From Granulicella mallensis (GTDB lineage Bacteria > Acidobacteriota > Terriglobia > Terriglobales > Acidobacteriaceae), in NCBI RefSeq assembly GCF_014203225.1, contig NZ_JACHIO010000009.1, positions 1-64,000 of the forward strand: a DNA stretch of 64,000 bases. The letters are read 5' to 3'. Below the pieces are notes generated by a model. It was not told the origin of the DNA and did no database searches. It saw nothing but the letters and a program-made list of their open reading frames with translations. Position 1 is the first letter of the stretch; every line of letters begins with the position of its first letter. Made by a program: the position numbers and the translations under genes. Below, piece by piece: positions 17,685-26,577 of the stretch.

Positions 17685-19026
17685 CTTGGCCCTCTAACCA
17701 CGCAGCGATTCCAATGCCTGCGCGCTTGCCGTCAGCGACGGCGTCCACCACCTCGCGACCGCCGTTCGTGCAGTCGCCCCCTGCGAAGTACTTCGGGCTC
17801 GATGTCTGCCCGGTAGCGCGATCGATCAGGATGCGGCCACGCTCGAGCTTTACCGTCGATGCCTTCCCCTCCGCAACCAGAAATTCCGTGTGAGTCGCCT
17901 GCCCAATGGCCAGCACGATCAGGTCAACCGGCAGCGAGAACTCTTCACCAGCCTTTGGAACCAGCGATCCATCTGAAGTCGTTTCCAGCTTCACCAGTTC
18001 CAGCGCCTCTACCTTGTCCGTGCCTTTCAGACCAATGGGCATCACATGCCACAGGAACTTCACGCCCTCCTGCTTTGCGTGCTCATACTCAAACGCAAAG
18101 GCCGACATCTGTTCCGGCCCACGGCGATAGACCATGTGGACCTCGCGAGCTCCAAGCCGCACGGCGGCATTGGCAGCATCGATGGCCGTGTTGCCCGCGC
18201 CAATGACCGCAACCCGCTGCGGCGCGGACGTAATCTCTCCGCTCTTATATCCGGCGATATAGTCGAGCGCGTTGGTCACGCCCGCAGTCTCTTCTCCAGC
18301 TATACCGAGTCTGTGGATCGCACCCAGGCCCAGCCCCAGGAACACGGCGTTGTGCGATGCCTCAAGCGCTGCAAGCTGCGCAGCATCGACGGTCGTATTG
18401 AAGCGGAACTCAACACCAAGCTGCGAGAGCAGATCGATCTCACGCAGACTCTCGGCAAGCGGCAGCTTGTACTCGGCAATGCCATAGGTGTTCAGGCCAC
18501 CCGGCAGAGGCCGAGCGTCGAAGATCTCTGCGCGAATCCCCCGGCGACGTAGCTCGGCAGCACAAGCCAGCGAAGCCGGGCCCCCACCAATCAGCGCAAC
18601 CGACTTGCCGGTGTCTTTTCCGGGAGAAAACGGCAGCGGAGCCCCGCTCTCGTGCAGAACGTCCATCGCGAAGCGCTGCAATCTGCCGATTTCGATTGGC
18701 TGCTTGTTGTAGCGGTGCATCACACAAGCGCCTTCGCAGAGCACCTCTACCGGACAGGCTCGCGAGCAGCTCGCGCCAAGGATATTCGCATCGAGGATGG
18801 TCTTTGCGGAACCTTCAAGATTGTCACTGGCAATCTTCTTGATAAACCGTGGCACATCGATATGCGTAGGACAGGCCGCCGTACAGGGCGCGTCGAAGCA
18901 ATAGAGACATCGGTGGGCTTCCGTCACCGCAGCCGTCTTGTCGAAGGCCGGATGCAGGTCCGGAAACCGCGACGCGATCTCCGCCGAGCCGGGTGACTGC
19001 GAATAGAAGTTGGTCTGCTCGCTCAT
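17671..19026 (-). CDS. preT: Dihydropyrimidine dehydrogenase, NAD(P)H/FAD subunit
   Basis: This GltD-like subunit passes electrons from NAD(P)H through FAD to PreA. The N-terminus has two cysteine-rich Fe-S regions (CLYCFDAPCTAACP and CSRACPVEVLCEGACV). An FAD-binding GGGPASLACAAELRRRG and an NAD(P)-binding GAGNTAIDAANAA follow. The frame extends to a TTG at 19068, but ATG at 19026 has an AGGAGAGG upstream and removes only unconserved residues. It overlaps preA by 14 bases. Confidence 0.93.
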   Translation of the reverse strand: MSEQTNFYSQSPGSAEIASRFPDLHPAFDKTAAVTEAHRCLYCFDAPCTAACPTHIDVPRFIKKIASDNLEGSAKTILDANILGASCSRACPVEVLCEGACVMHRYNKQPIEIGRLQRFAMDVLHESGAPLPFSPGKDTGKSVALIGGGPASLACAAELRRRGIRAEIFDARPLPGGLNTYGIAEYKLPLAESLREIDLLSQLGVEFRFNTTVDAAQLAALEASHNAVFLGLGLGAIHRLGIAGEETAGVTNALDYIAGYKSGEITSAPQRVAVIGAGNTAIDAANAAVRLGAREVHMVYRRGPEQMSAFAFEYEHAKQEGVKFLWHVMPIGLKGTDKVEALELVKLETTSDGSLVPKAGEEFSLPVDLIVLAIGQATHTEFLVAEGKASTVKLERGRILIDRATGQTSSPKYFAGGDCTNGGREVVDAVADGKRAGIGIAAWLEGQDANA

Positions 19027-19215
19027 CGTGTCGATTGCCTCTCCTATCTCCGCGGTGTGACTCGCCAAAATAAAATGCTACGCCACCGCAGCCTTCTTCT
19101 GGCGTCGCGTGCCGGACAGATACAAACCTTTTCAGAAGTCACGATTATGCATCATTCTGACGCGAAAGCGTGAATCCAGGGTATCGGCGGGAATACCCTT
19201 CTCCCTTGCCATACG

Positions 19216-20454
19216 CTATCGCCCTAAGATCCATCCACAGGTCTTTTCGGCAAGCGAGTGAAACGCCGTCACAGCCTGTTCAATATGCTCACGCTTCGTA
19301 TCCTCAGCCCGGTTATGGCTAAGCCCATTCAGCGACTGCACGAACATCATCACCGTAGGAATGCCAACGCGCGCCACCTCAGCCGCGTCGTGCAGCGGAC
19401 CCGATGGGAGCCGCTTTGAAACGCCGACAGTCTCGACGATCGCCTGATCGCAGAAAGCGATCAACTCCGGATGAAATGGAATCGGCTCGATCGACCAGAT
19501 CTTCGCCCACTCCACCGTGCAGCCTTCTTCCTTCGCAAAACGCTCGCTGGCGTCTCTCGCCTCGCGCAGCATTCCAGCCAGTACCCCGGCATCAAGATCG
19601 CGCATATCGAGCGTCGTCTCGCAGCGTCCCACAACTGCCGTCACGATGCCTGGGAAGGTCTTCACACTACCCATCGTCGCAACGGCCTGAGGATGCTTGC
19701 GCGCGATAGGTCGAATTTCAAGGGCAAGCTTGGCCGCGGCTGCCAGCGCGTCGCGACGGACCTCCATGGGCGTCGAGCCGGAGTGCGCCTCCTGGCCGCG
19801 AAATGTAATCGCCCACCGCTCCACGCCTTTCGTTCCCTGTACTACACCCAGCGATTTGCCGAGCCTCTCCAGAATCGGCCCCTGCTCGATATGCAGTTCG
19901 AGATACGCCGCGAGGTCCTTTTGCTCGACACTCGCATCCCCAATCTTCTCGACGGCAACGCCACACTGCTGGAGCGCGGCCTCCAGCGTCAGGCCCTCAC
20001 GATCTGTGCGTACCCGATCGGCTTCGATACTGTGCGTCCCTGCAAAGGCAGAGGAGCCAAACAGGCTGCGCCCAAAGCGTGCGCCTTCTTCATCGGCCCA
20101 GTCGACCAGCTTGATCGTGCAGGGCGGCTTGCCGTTGTACTGCTTAGAAAAGCTCGTTAGGACTTCGAGACCAGCGAGGACACCGAGACAGCCATCGAGC
20201 CAGCCGCCATTCGGCACAGAATCCAGATGGCTGCCAAGAACCAGCGCCTTCTCGGATTCGCCCTTCAAGGTGACCCAGTGGCTCCCCGCAGCATCGTAGT
20301 GATGCTCTACCGGCAAAGCAGCGAGCTTCTGTTCAAACCACTCGCGGGCTTTTAGCCATACCGGCGACCACGCCACGCGCTGGGCTCCGTTCTCGTCGGC
20401 GGTCAGAGCACGAAGCTCGTCCAGATGAGCCAGCACTGCCTTGGGATCGATCAT
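19216..20454 (-). CDS. M20 family N-carbamoyl amidohydrolase (beta-ureidopropionase-like)
   Basis: The 412-residue zinc hydrolase belongs to the hydantoinase/carbamoylase group. Metal-ligand motifs LGSHLDSVPNGGWLDG (about 82-97), DEEGARFG and HIEQGPIL are intact. In this neighbourhood it probably cleaves N-carbamoyl-beta-alanine to beta-alanine, CO2 and ammonia. Allantoate or N-carbamoyl-amino acid hydrolysis is the alternative. It is transcribed first in the cluster, with 189 bases before preT, and is divergent from the GH3 gene. Confidence 0.88.
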   Translation of the reverse strand: MIDPKAVLAHLDELRALTADENGAQRVAWSPVWLKAREWFEQKLAALPVEHHYDAAGSHWVTLKGESEKALVLGSHLDSVPNGGWLDGCLGVLAGLEVLTSFSKQYNGKPPCTIKLVDWADEEGARFGRSLFGSSAFAGTHSIEADRVRTDREGLTLEAALQQCGVAVEKIGDASVEQKDLAAYLELHIEQGPILERLGKSLGVVQGTKGVERWAITFRGQEAHSGSTPMEVRRDALAAAAKLALEIRPIARKHPQAVATMGSVKTFPGIVTAVVGRCETTLDMRDLDAGVLAGMLREARDASERFAKEEGCTVEWAKIWSIEPIPFHPELIAFCDQAIVETVGVSKRLPSGPLHDAAEVARVGIPTVMMFVQSLNGLSHNRAEDTKREHIEQAVTAFHSLAEKTCGWILGR

Positions 20455-20617
20455 GCCAACACCTCAAGATGAAACGTTAGCACCTGGGCTTGTTTTAATG
20501 CTCGGTAGAGAGGAGCTGAAGCGCTCATCCGTTCAGGTTACCGAGCCGAAGAGAGCGGACTGTTGCAATCATGGCAACAATCGATAGACTTACTGCTGCC
20601 AAGGAGAACGTTCCCGA
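20455..20617. promoter_or_regulatory. Divergent promoter region, amidohydrolase and GH3 genes
   Basis: This 163-base gap must hold promoters for both directions. An inverted repeat TGTTGC (20561-20566) and GCAACA (20574-20579) lies 40-55 bases before the GH3 start and could be an operator. AAGGAG at 20601-20606 is the GH3 ribosome binding site. No copy of the TGTATACGTATACA operator is present. Confidence 0.4.
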
Positions 20618-23185
20618 ATGAGATTCCTGCTTCCCCTCGCCATACTCCGGTCTGCCGCACGCCATACCCCACAATTGTTGCTCGGCAGCCTCTTCGTTGC
20701 GGCAACCTGCATGAACGGGCCTCTGGCCTCTGCGCAGCAGACATCTACGGCGGCCCAGGAACAGCAGATCGATCAGATGCTGGCGAAGCTTACCCTAGAA
20801 GAAAAGATCGACCTCATCGGCGGCGTCAGCAGTTGGTATACCCACGCGGAGCCTTCCATCGGTCTGGCCCCCATCCGCATGTCCGACGGTCCCGCAGGCC
20901 TGCGTTCCGGCATTCCGGCCATCGCCTACCCCGCTCCCATCGCCCTTGCAGCTTCCTGGGACCCGTCCCTTGCGGAACGCATGGGAGCTTCACTCGGCCG
21001 CGATGCCCGCGCACGCGGCGTGGATATCCTCCTGGGACCAGGAGTCAACATCGCCCGCGCGCCCATGGGCGGCCGAAACTTCGAGTACATGGGCGAAGAC
21101 CCCTGGCTGGCCTCGCGGACGGCCGTGGGCTACATCCGTGGCGTGCAGTCGCAGGGCGTCGGCGCGACGGTAAAGCATTTCATGCTCAACAACCAGGAGT
21201 TCAACCGGCACAACGCAAGCTCCGACGCAGATGAGCGGACCAAGCGCGAGATCTATCTGCCCGCCTTTGAAGCCGCCGTAAAAGAAGCACACGTCGCCAC
21301 CATCATGGACTCTTACAACCTCGTCGACGGGGTGCACTCAACGCAAAACGGGTGGATGAACGTCGAACTCGCCAAGAAAGAGTGGGGCTTCGATGGAATC
21401 ATCATGTCCGACTGGGTCTCTGTCTATGACGGTGTCGAGGCGGCAAAGAATGGCCTCGACCTGGAGATGCCGTTTGCGCATTTCATGACGCGAGACACGT
21501 TGCTACCCGCCGTCCATAACGGCTCGCTCTCGGAAAAGCTCATCGACGACAAGGTTCGCCGCATTCTTCGCCTCTCTCTGCGCTTCGGAACATCCGGCAG
21601 ACAGGAGGACGATTCGACCTCACTCTTCTCGGAAGACAGCGACAAGACGGCACTCGATATTGCCAAAGAGAGCATCGTTCTGCTCAAGAACGACGGCGCG
21701 GTTCTCCCGCTGAATGTCGAGAAGACCTGCACTCTCGCGATCATCGGCCCCAACGCCTCTCCTGCCGTCATGGGCGGGGGCGGAAGCGCCATCGTCGCAA
21801 CACATAAGTCTGTCAGCATTCTCGAAGGCGTCGCCGATTACGTCTCTGCCCATGCTGCCGCGACTCCTGGCTGCACGCATCGGGTTCTTTACGATGACGG
21901 CTTCCCTGCCGGCTACGACGTCTTGTCTCAGAACCCCTTTGAGGGTGGGCTGAAGCAGCAGGTCTTCTCCACAAACAACTGGACCGGAGCTGCTACGGAG
22001 TCGGTTCGCGATCACCTCTCCGAAGATCGCATCGTTGCGCCGAAGAACGGATCGATCCGCTGGTCGGGCCGGTTTACGGCGCCGAAGGCGGGCAATTACT
22101 TCGTCATCGTGCATGAGGGCCGCGCCCCGGACCATCACACAGTCTTTGTCGATGGCGAGCCGCTTCCAACAAAAAGCACCGACCTGCACGGAGAGCTTTA
22201 CTATCAGCCTCTGCCCCATCCCCTGAAGCAGGGACAAAGCATCGACCTGCGTATGGACTACCTCCCAGGCAACACCGAGGTGTCTCCGGGATTTGGGATC
22301 TTGCAGGAAGACGACATTCTTTCGGCACGGGCTCGCTCAATCGCGAAGCACGCCGATGCGGTTCTCTTTACCGCCGGCTTCGATAAGAGTACCGAACACG
22401 AAGGAGCGGACCGCACCTTCGAACTGCCGCTGCTGCAGGACATCTTCATCCGCAACCTTGCAGCCCTCAACCCCAGGACAATCGTCACGCTCAATGCAGG
22501 TGGCAACGTCGATATGCGCTCATGGCTCGATCACGTGCCGGCCCTGCTGCACCTCTAATATCCAGGGGAAGAAGGCGGCACGGCTCTTGCGGATGTTCTC
22601 TTTGGAGAACAAAATCCCGAGGGACATCTTCCCGTCAGCTTCGAATATAAGTGGGAAGATAATCCAACGCTGCACAGCTACTACCCGCAGGACACCTCCA
22701 ACACGGATACGCCACACATTCGCTACACCGAGGGCATCTTCCTGGGTTACAGATACTATGAATCCCCGGCTGTGAACACCCAGCACACAACGCCACGTTT
22801 CCCCTTTGGCTTCGGGCTTTCCTACACGACCTTCAACTTCAGCAACCTTGCCCTAAGCCAGCCCTCTCTTAAAGCCGGCGATCCCCTGACCGTGACGCTG
22901 ACCGTTCAAAATACCGGATCGGTAGAAGGCGCGACGGTGGCCCAACTCTACGTAGGAGAACAGTCACCCAAGGTAGCCAGACCCGCCTATGAACTCAAGG
23001 CCTTCCAGAAAGTAACCCTGAAGCCCGGCGAAAGCAAAACCGTCTCACTCACACTGGACAGCCGTTCCTTCGCCTACTGGTCTAACGAGAAAAAGAACTG
23101 GCAAGTAGATTCAGGCCGCTTCACGATCTTCGCGGGCGACTCCTCGGAACATCTCCCACTGAAACAGGAAGTAAATATTCACTAG
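20618..23185 (+). pseudogene. GH3 beta-glucosidase-like gene interrupted by one in-frame stop
   Basis: The first part encodes a signal peptide, a GH3 barrel with nucleophile D265 (GIIMSDWVSVYDG), a PA14-like insertion (about 440-540) and the acid/base region EHEGADR. At 22556-22558 a TAA follows PALLHL, where relatives usually have tryptophan before YPG. The same frame then runs on with YPGEEGGTALADVLFG, RFPFGFGLSYTTF and a fibronectin-III-like domain to 23185, with no other stop or shift. Truncation after residue 646 would remove part of the second catalytic domain. A sequencing error or read-through is possible. Confidence 0.9.
22556..22558 (+). other. In-frame TAA inside the GH3 gene
   Basis: The codons around it read CTG CTG CAC CTC TAA TAT CCA GGG. 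The frame before (from 20618) and after (to 23185) is the same, so this is a nonsense codon and not a frameshift. Reaching TAA from the usual TGG needs two base changes; from a tyrosine codon it needs one. Confidence 0.9.
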
Positions 23186-23439
23186 GCGACGATAGCTACT
23201 TTTGATTAGTCACGCTTCGTTAAGGGCACGGCTTCAGCCGTGCCGAAAATGCCAATGTTGCAATGCGGCTTTAGCCGCTGTTGTAACGCGCTTCAGCGCG
23301 CTACAACCTTTTAGCAGCCACTAAAAGCCCGACCTATCCATGATGCCAGGAATAGGTCGGGCCTTCAGCCCACTACAATTTGGGATCTATCGCCCCTTTA
23401 GGACTCAGCCCTGTGCAGACTCCCTGATCTATCGCTACC
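23186..23439. repeat. Cluster of short REP-like palindromes
   Basis: Several palindromes follow one another: GGCACGGCTTCAGCCGTGCC (23224-23243), GCGGCTTTAGCCGC, GCGCGCTTCAGCGCGC, and a longer pair CCCGACCTAT...ATAGGTCGGG around 23329-23362. The same CCCGACCTAT/ATAGGTCGGG pair occurs in the terminator-like hairpin at 52246-52299. The cluster lies between the convergent GH3 and SGNH genes and may end transcription from both sides. Confidence 0.7.
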
Positions 23440-24132
23440 TTATTTCTTCAGCGCTGACCGAATGAATTGTGCCACCTGCTGGCCCTGAATAGCAGCTCCC
23501 GTGGGATTGAAATGCACATGGTCTTCATACTGATCCGTGTGATGCGTCATCAGTTCATGCTGGTCATCCACGGGGATACCAGACTTAACCATAACCGCTT
23601 GAGCGATATGATTTCTAGCTTCAATGCGAGCGTTGGTAGGCCCCGGAGTATCTTCCGCTTTTACCGGCGTGATATTTGCCCAGATAAACGAAGCCTTGGG
23701 CGCAATCTTATGCAGAGTACGAAGGTAAGCGGGAAAGGCCGCCTTGAACTCTTCCTCTGAATATGTCCAACCATGCATGCCGTTATTGAAGTGCACCACC
23801 TTGAAGGGAACCCCTTCCATCGCGGAGAACTCGACAAGCTCACGAGGAAGACGAGGATCTCCGAGGCTGGTCGACGCGGCAAACAAATAGACATTCGCGA
23901 CATCGGCTAACTGCTTCTTGACCTCTGGATAGTAGTTTCTCGTGATGGAGTCGCCGACCAACAGAACATTGGGGAGCTTGGGATCGACATGCACCGGACG
24001 GACCTCCCAGGTCCACTCCGTCTCTTCCGGCCTGGACGCGCGATCCTGTGCGTGCGCCCAGGCTGGCCCTATCATCGCCACTCCACAGACAAACAAGGCG
24101 AAGATCGACAGCTTGTACAGATTCAACCTCAT
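23440..24132 (-). CDS. Secreted SGNH/GDSL hydrolase
   Basis: The 230-residue protein has an N-terminal signal peptide (IFALFVCGVAMIGPAWAHA). The SGNH blocks follow: the nucleophile serine in LLVGDSIT, asparagine in HFNNGMHGW, and the Asp-His pair in YEDHVHFNPTGA. Such enzymes often remove acetyl groups from plant polysaccharides. A carbohydrate esterase role is inferred from the neighbours. It starts 20 bases after GH95 and is probably in the same transcript. Confidence 0.85.
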   Translation of the reverse strand: MRLNLYKLSIFALFVCGVAMIGPAWAHAQDRASRPEETEWTWEVRPVHVDPKLPNVLLVGDSITRNYYPEVKKQLADVANVYLFAASTSLGDPRLPRELVEFSAMEGVPFKVVHFNNGMHGWTYSEEEFKAAFPAYLRTLHKIAPKASFIWANITPVKAEDTPGPTNARIEARNHIAQAVMVKSGIPVDDQHELMTHHTDQYEDHVHFNPTGAAIQGQQVAQFIRSALKK

Positions 24133-24152
24133 AAAACTCTTCCTTTCAGGGC

Positions 24153-26549
24153 CTACGCACTATGAAACTGCGAGGGGCTAATTTTAACCTCGCGACCAAT
24201 TGGCAGCGTCACCTTCACAACGCCTGTCCCATATCGCACCGAATGGGTTCCCCCATGTCTGCTCTTAAGGGAAGCAGAGACCAGCTTCCCCTCCGTCCAG
24301 GCCACCGAAACTTCAATTCCACCTCGGGCACATAAGCCCTTGATACTTCCCTGCGGCCATGCCGAGGGAAGCGCAGGCAGAAGATGGATCTCGTCCGCCT
24401 GCGACTGGAGTAGCATCTCCGCCACCCCGGCAGCACCCGCGGTATTCCCATCGAGCGAGAAGATATTGCTCTCTGCCCCGGCAACGCCGCCACGCGAATA
24501 AGTCAGCAGCGAGTCTTCCGTAGCCTTCGAGAGAAGACCAACATAGTGCTTGTGCGCCGATTCTCCGTCGAGAAGGCGAGCATAATAGTTGACCAGATTG
24601 GCGCGGGCCCACTCCGAGTCTTCCCAGTTAGGCTGGCTGACGCGGCGCTCAAGGGTAATGCGCGCCGCCTTGGCGAGTTCGGGTGTCGTTACGGGAGAGA
24701 TCTGATGCTCGGGATAAAGCGAGATGAGATGAGAGGTGTGGCGATGCTCCGGGATAGCTTCGTCAAAGTCTTCGAGCCACTCCTGCAGCTGGCCATGCTT
24801 CCCAATCTGGAACGGAGGTAAACGATCCAGCGCGGCCTTCGCACTGGCACGAAACTCCTCATCGATGCCGAGCACGGTGCAGGCTTCGATGCATCCGCTC
24901 AGCAGAGAGTACACAAGCACACGGTCGACGGTTGGCCCCATCGACTCAGCGCAGTGCTTTCCATCGGGAGAGAGAAACCAGTTTTCGGGAGAGACCGAGG
25001 GCCCGGTGACGAGCCACTCCTTCTGAGGATGCTTGACCAGATAAGCCAGAAAGAATTCAGCAGCCTCTTTGTACACCGGATAGAGGCGCTGCTGAAGAAA
25101 TTGCTTATCCCCGGTAAAGCGATAGTGCTCCCACATTTGAAGAGCAAGCCAGACGCCTCCGGTGGGGAACAATCCCCAGCCCAGCCCCCCACCGGGCGCA
25201 GTATAGCCCCAGGGGTTCGTAATGACGTGCGCTACCCAACCAGGCGCACCGTACATGTTGCGTGCGGTAGATCGGCCGGCCACACGCATGCCATCGATGA
25301 AATCGAACAGAGGAGACTGACACTCCGAAAGATTGCAGACCTCAGCCGCCCAGTAATTCTGCTCTGTGTTGATGTCGAGATGAAAGTCATCCGTCCAACC
25401 CATGCTGGAAGCCAGTCCATCGTTCCAGATCCCCTGCAAAGCTAACGGCAAAGGAGAATTAGCACGCGAGCCCGCAATCGTAAGATATCGGCCATATTGA
25501 AAAAAGAGCGACGCAAGCCCCGGGTCGTCTCCACCAGCTTCTACAGCCTTGCGTCTCTCATCGGTAGGTTTCAACTCCGCCGATGGATTGGTACCCAGAT
25601 CGATCGCTACACGACGATAGAGCGACTGGTGATCCGCAACATGAGCGGCGCGAAGCTGCGCAAAAGTTTTGGGACGGAGCACCTGCAACGTCTGCACATT
25701 CCGCGCCGAGGCATCGGCTCCACGAAAGTTTGTAGCGATGACGACGTGCAGAGTAACGGCATCGGCTCCCTTTACCTGCAAAGCCCCGTCATGAGCAGTA
25801 ACCTCGCCCCCCTTGGCAGACAGGCAAACTCGCGTTTCGAAAGCTACTCCCTGCTTCCCGTTACTATGCTGATGTTCAAAAGCATTCCCCTTGAGAACAA
25901 GGGTGTCATTCCCTTCCGTAGTGACCTCGCCGGGAAGTGTCAATTTAGGGAATGAGATAGAGCAGCTAATTGACTTTGGCTGATTGCAGGTGAGATGAGC
26001 AATCAAGGCATTGTCAGGGTTGGAGGCGAAGACCTCACGGTGAAACGCTAGACCGTCGCGCGTGTAGCCGACATAGGCGATCGCTTCATCGAGATTGAGA
26101 GACCGCCGATAGTTTTGTGTGGGGCCGTCTCCAGGAAAAGCCAACTCCAGGGTGGCCATTGGCAGGTGGGTACCAAAGGAGTCAGAATGCCCCAGCAGAT
26201 GCTCCTTGCAGAGCTCCCCACCCTCGGCATACTTTCCTGCGAACATGACTTCGCGGATCTTTTCCAGATTCTCAAGCGCTGTTGGATTGACATTCCTGTC
26301 GCTCGGCGCACCTGACCAGGTTGTCGATTCCGTGAGAGCAAAGCTCTCGACAGAAGTCCCGCCATAGATCATCCCACCGATACGGCCATTGCCTATGGGT
26401 ACAGCTTCCATCCATCGAGTAGCAGGGCGGGAGTACCAGAGTTCTGTTTTGTGAGAGGGGGAGGATTGACCCGCCGCGTGCATGAGCCGTGGAGGATAGA
26501 GTGCGAGAGCGGCGGAGCCGATCACAAAATCTCGTCTTGTTGTCGTCAC
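24153..26549 (-). CDS. GH95 family alpha-L-fucosidase-like protein, Tat signal
   Basis: The protein begins with a twin-arginine signal (TTTRRDFVIGSAALAL), then WYSRPATRWMEAVPIGNGRI, the hallmark start of GH95. The (alpha/alpha)6 core carries DINTEQNYWAAE and the EHRHTSHLISLYPEH region. Family members remove alpha-1,2-L-fucose, or alpha-L-galactose in some cases. The first Asn of the usual N-x-N pair appears as Asp here. The frame is open to a TTG at 26597. GTG at 26549 fits the Tat signal better and gives 798 residues. It follows the GH-D gene by 28 bases. Confidence 0.9.
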   Translation of the reverse strand: MTTTRRDFVIGSAALALYPPRLMHAAGQSSPSHKTELWYSRPATRWMEAVPIGNGRIGGMIYGGTSVESFALTESTTWSGAPSDRNVNPTALENLEKIREVMFAGKYAEGGELCKEHLLGHSDSFGTHLPMATLELAFPGDGPTQNYRRSLNLDEAIAYVGYTRDGLAFHREVFASNPDNALIAHLTCNQPKSISCSISFPKLTLPGEVTTEGNDTLVLKGNAFEHQHSNGKQGVAFETRVCLSAKGGEVTAHDGALQVKGADAVTLHVVIATNFRGADASARNVQTLQVLRPKTFAQLRAAHVADHQSLYRRVAIDLGTNPSAELKPTDERRKAVEAGGDDPGLASLFFQYGRYLTIAGSRANSPLPLALQGIWNDGLASSMGWTDDFHLDINTEQNYWAAEVCNLSECQSPLFDFIDGMRVAGRSTARNMYGAPGWVAHVITNPWGYTAPGGGLGWGLFPTGGVWLALQMWEHYRFTGDKQFLQQRLYPVYKEAAEFFLAYLVKHPQKEWLVTGPSVSPENWFLSPDGKHCAESMGPTVDRVLVYSLLSGCIEACTVLGIDEEFRASAKAALDRLPPFQIGKHGQLQEWLEDFDEAIPEHRHTSHLISLYPEHQISPVTTPELAKAARITLERRVSQPNWEDSEWARANLVNYYARLLDGESAHKHYVGLLSKATEDSLLTYSRGGVAGAESNIFSLDGNTAGAAGVAEMLLQSQADEIHLLPALPSAWPQGSIKGLCARGGIEVSVAWTEGKLVSASLKSRHGGTHSVRYGTGVVKVTLPIGREVKISPSQFHSA

Positions 26550-26577
26550 TGAGAATTCCCTTTTGCTAACGAACAAA

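Noticed and set aside
20618-23185. Frameshift in the GH3 gene
   Set aside because: The two parts are in the same frame; the break is a single TAA codon, so no shift or indel is needed.
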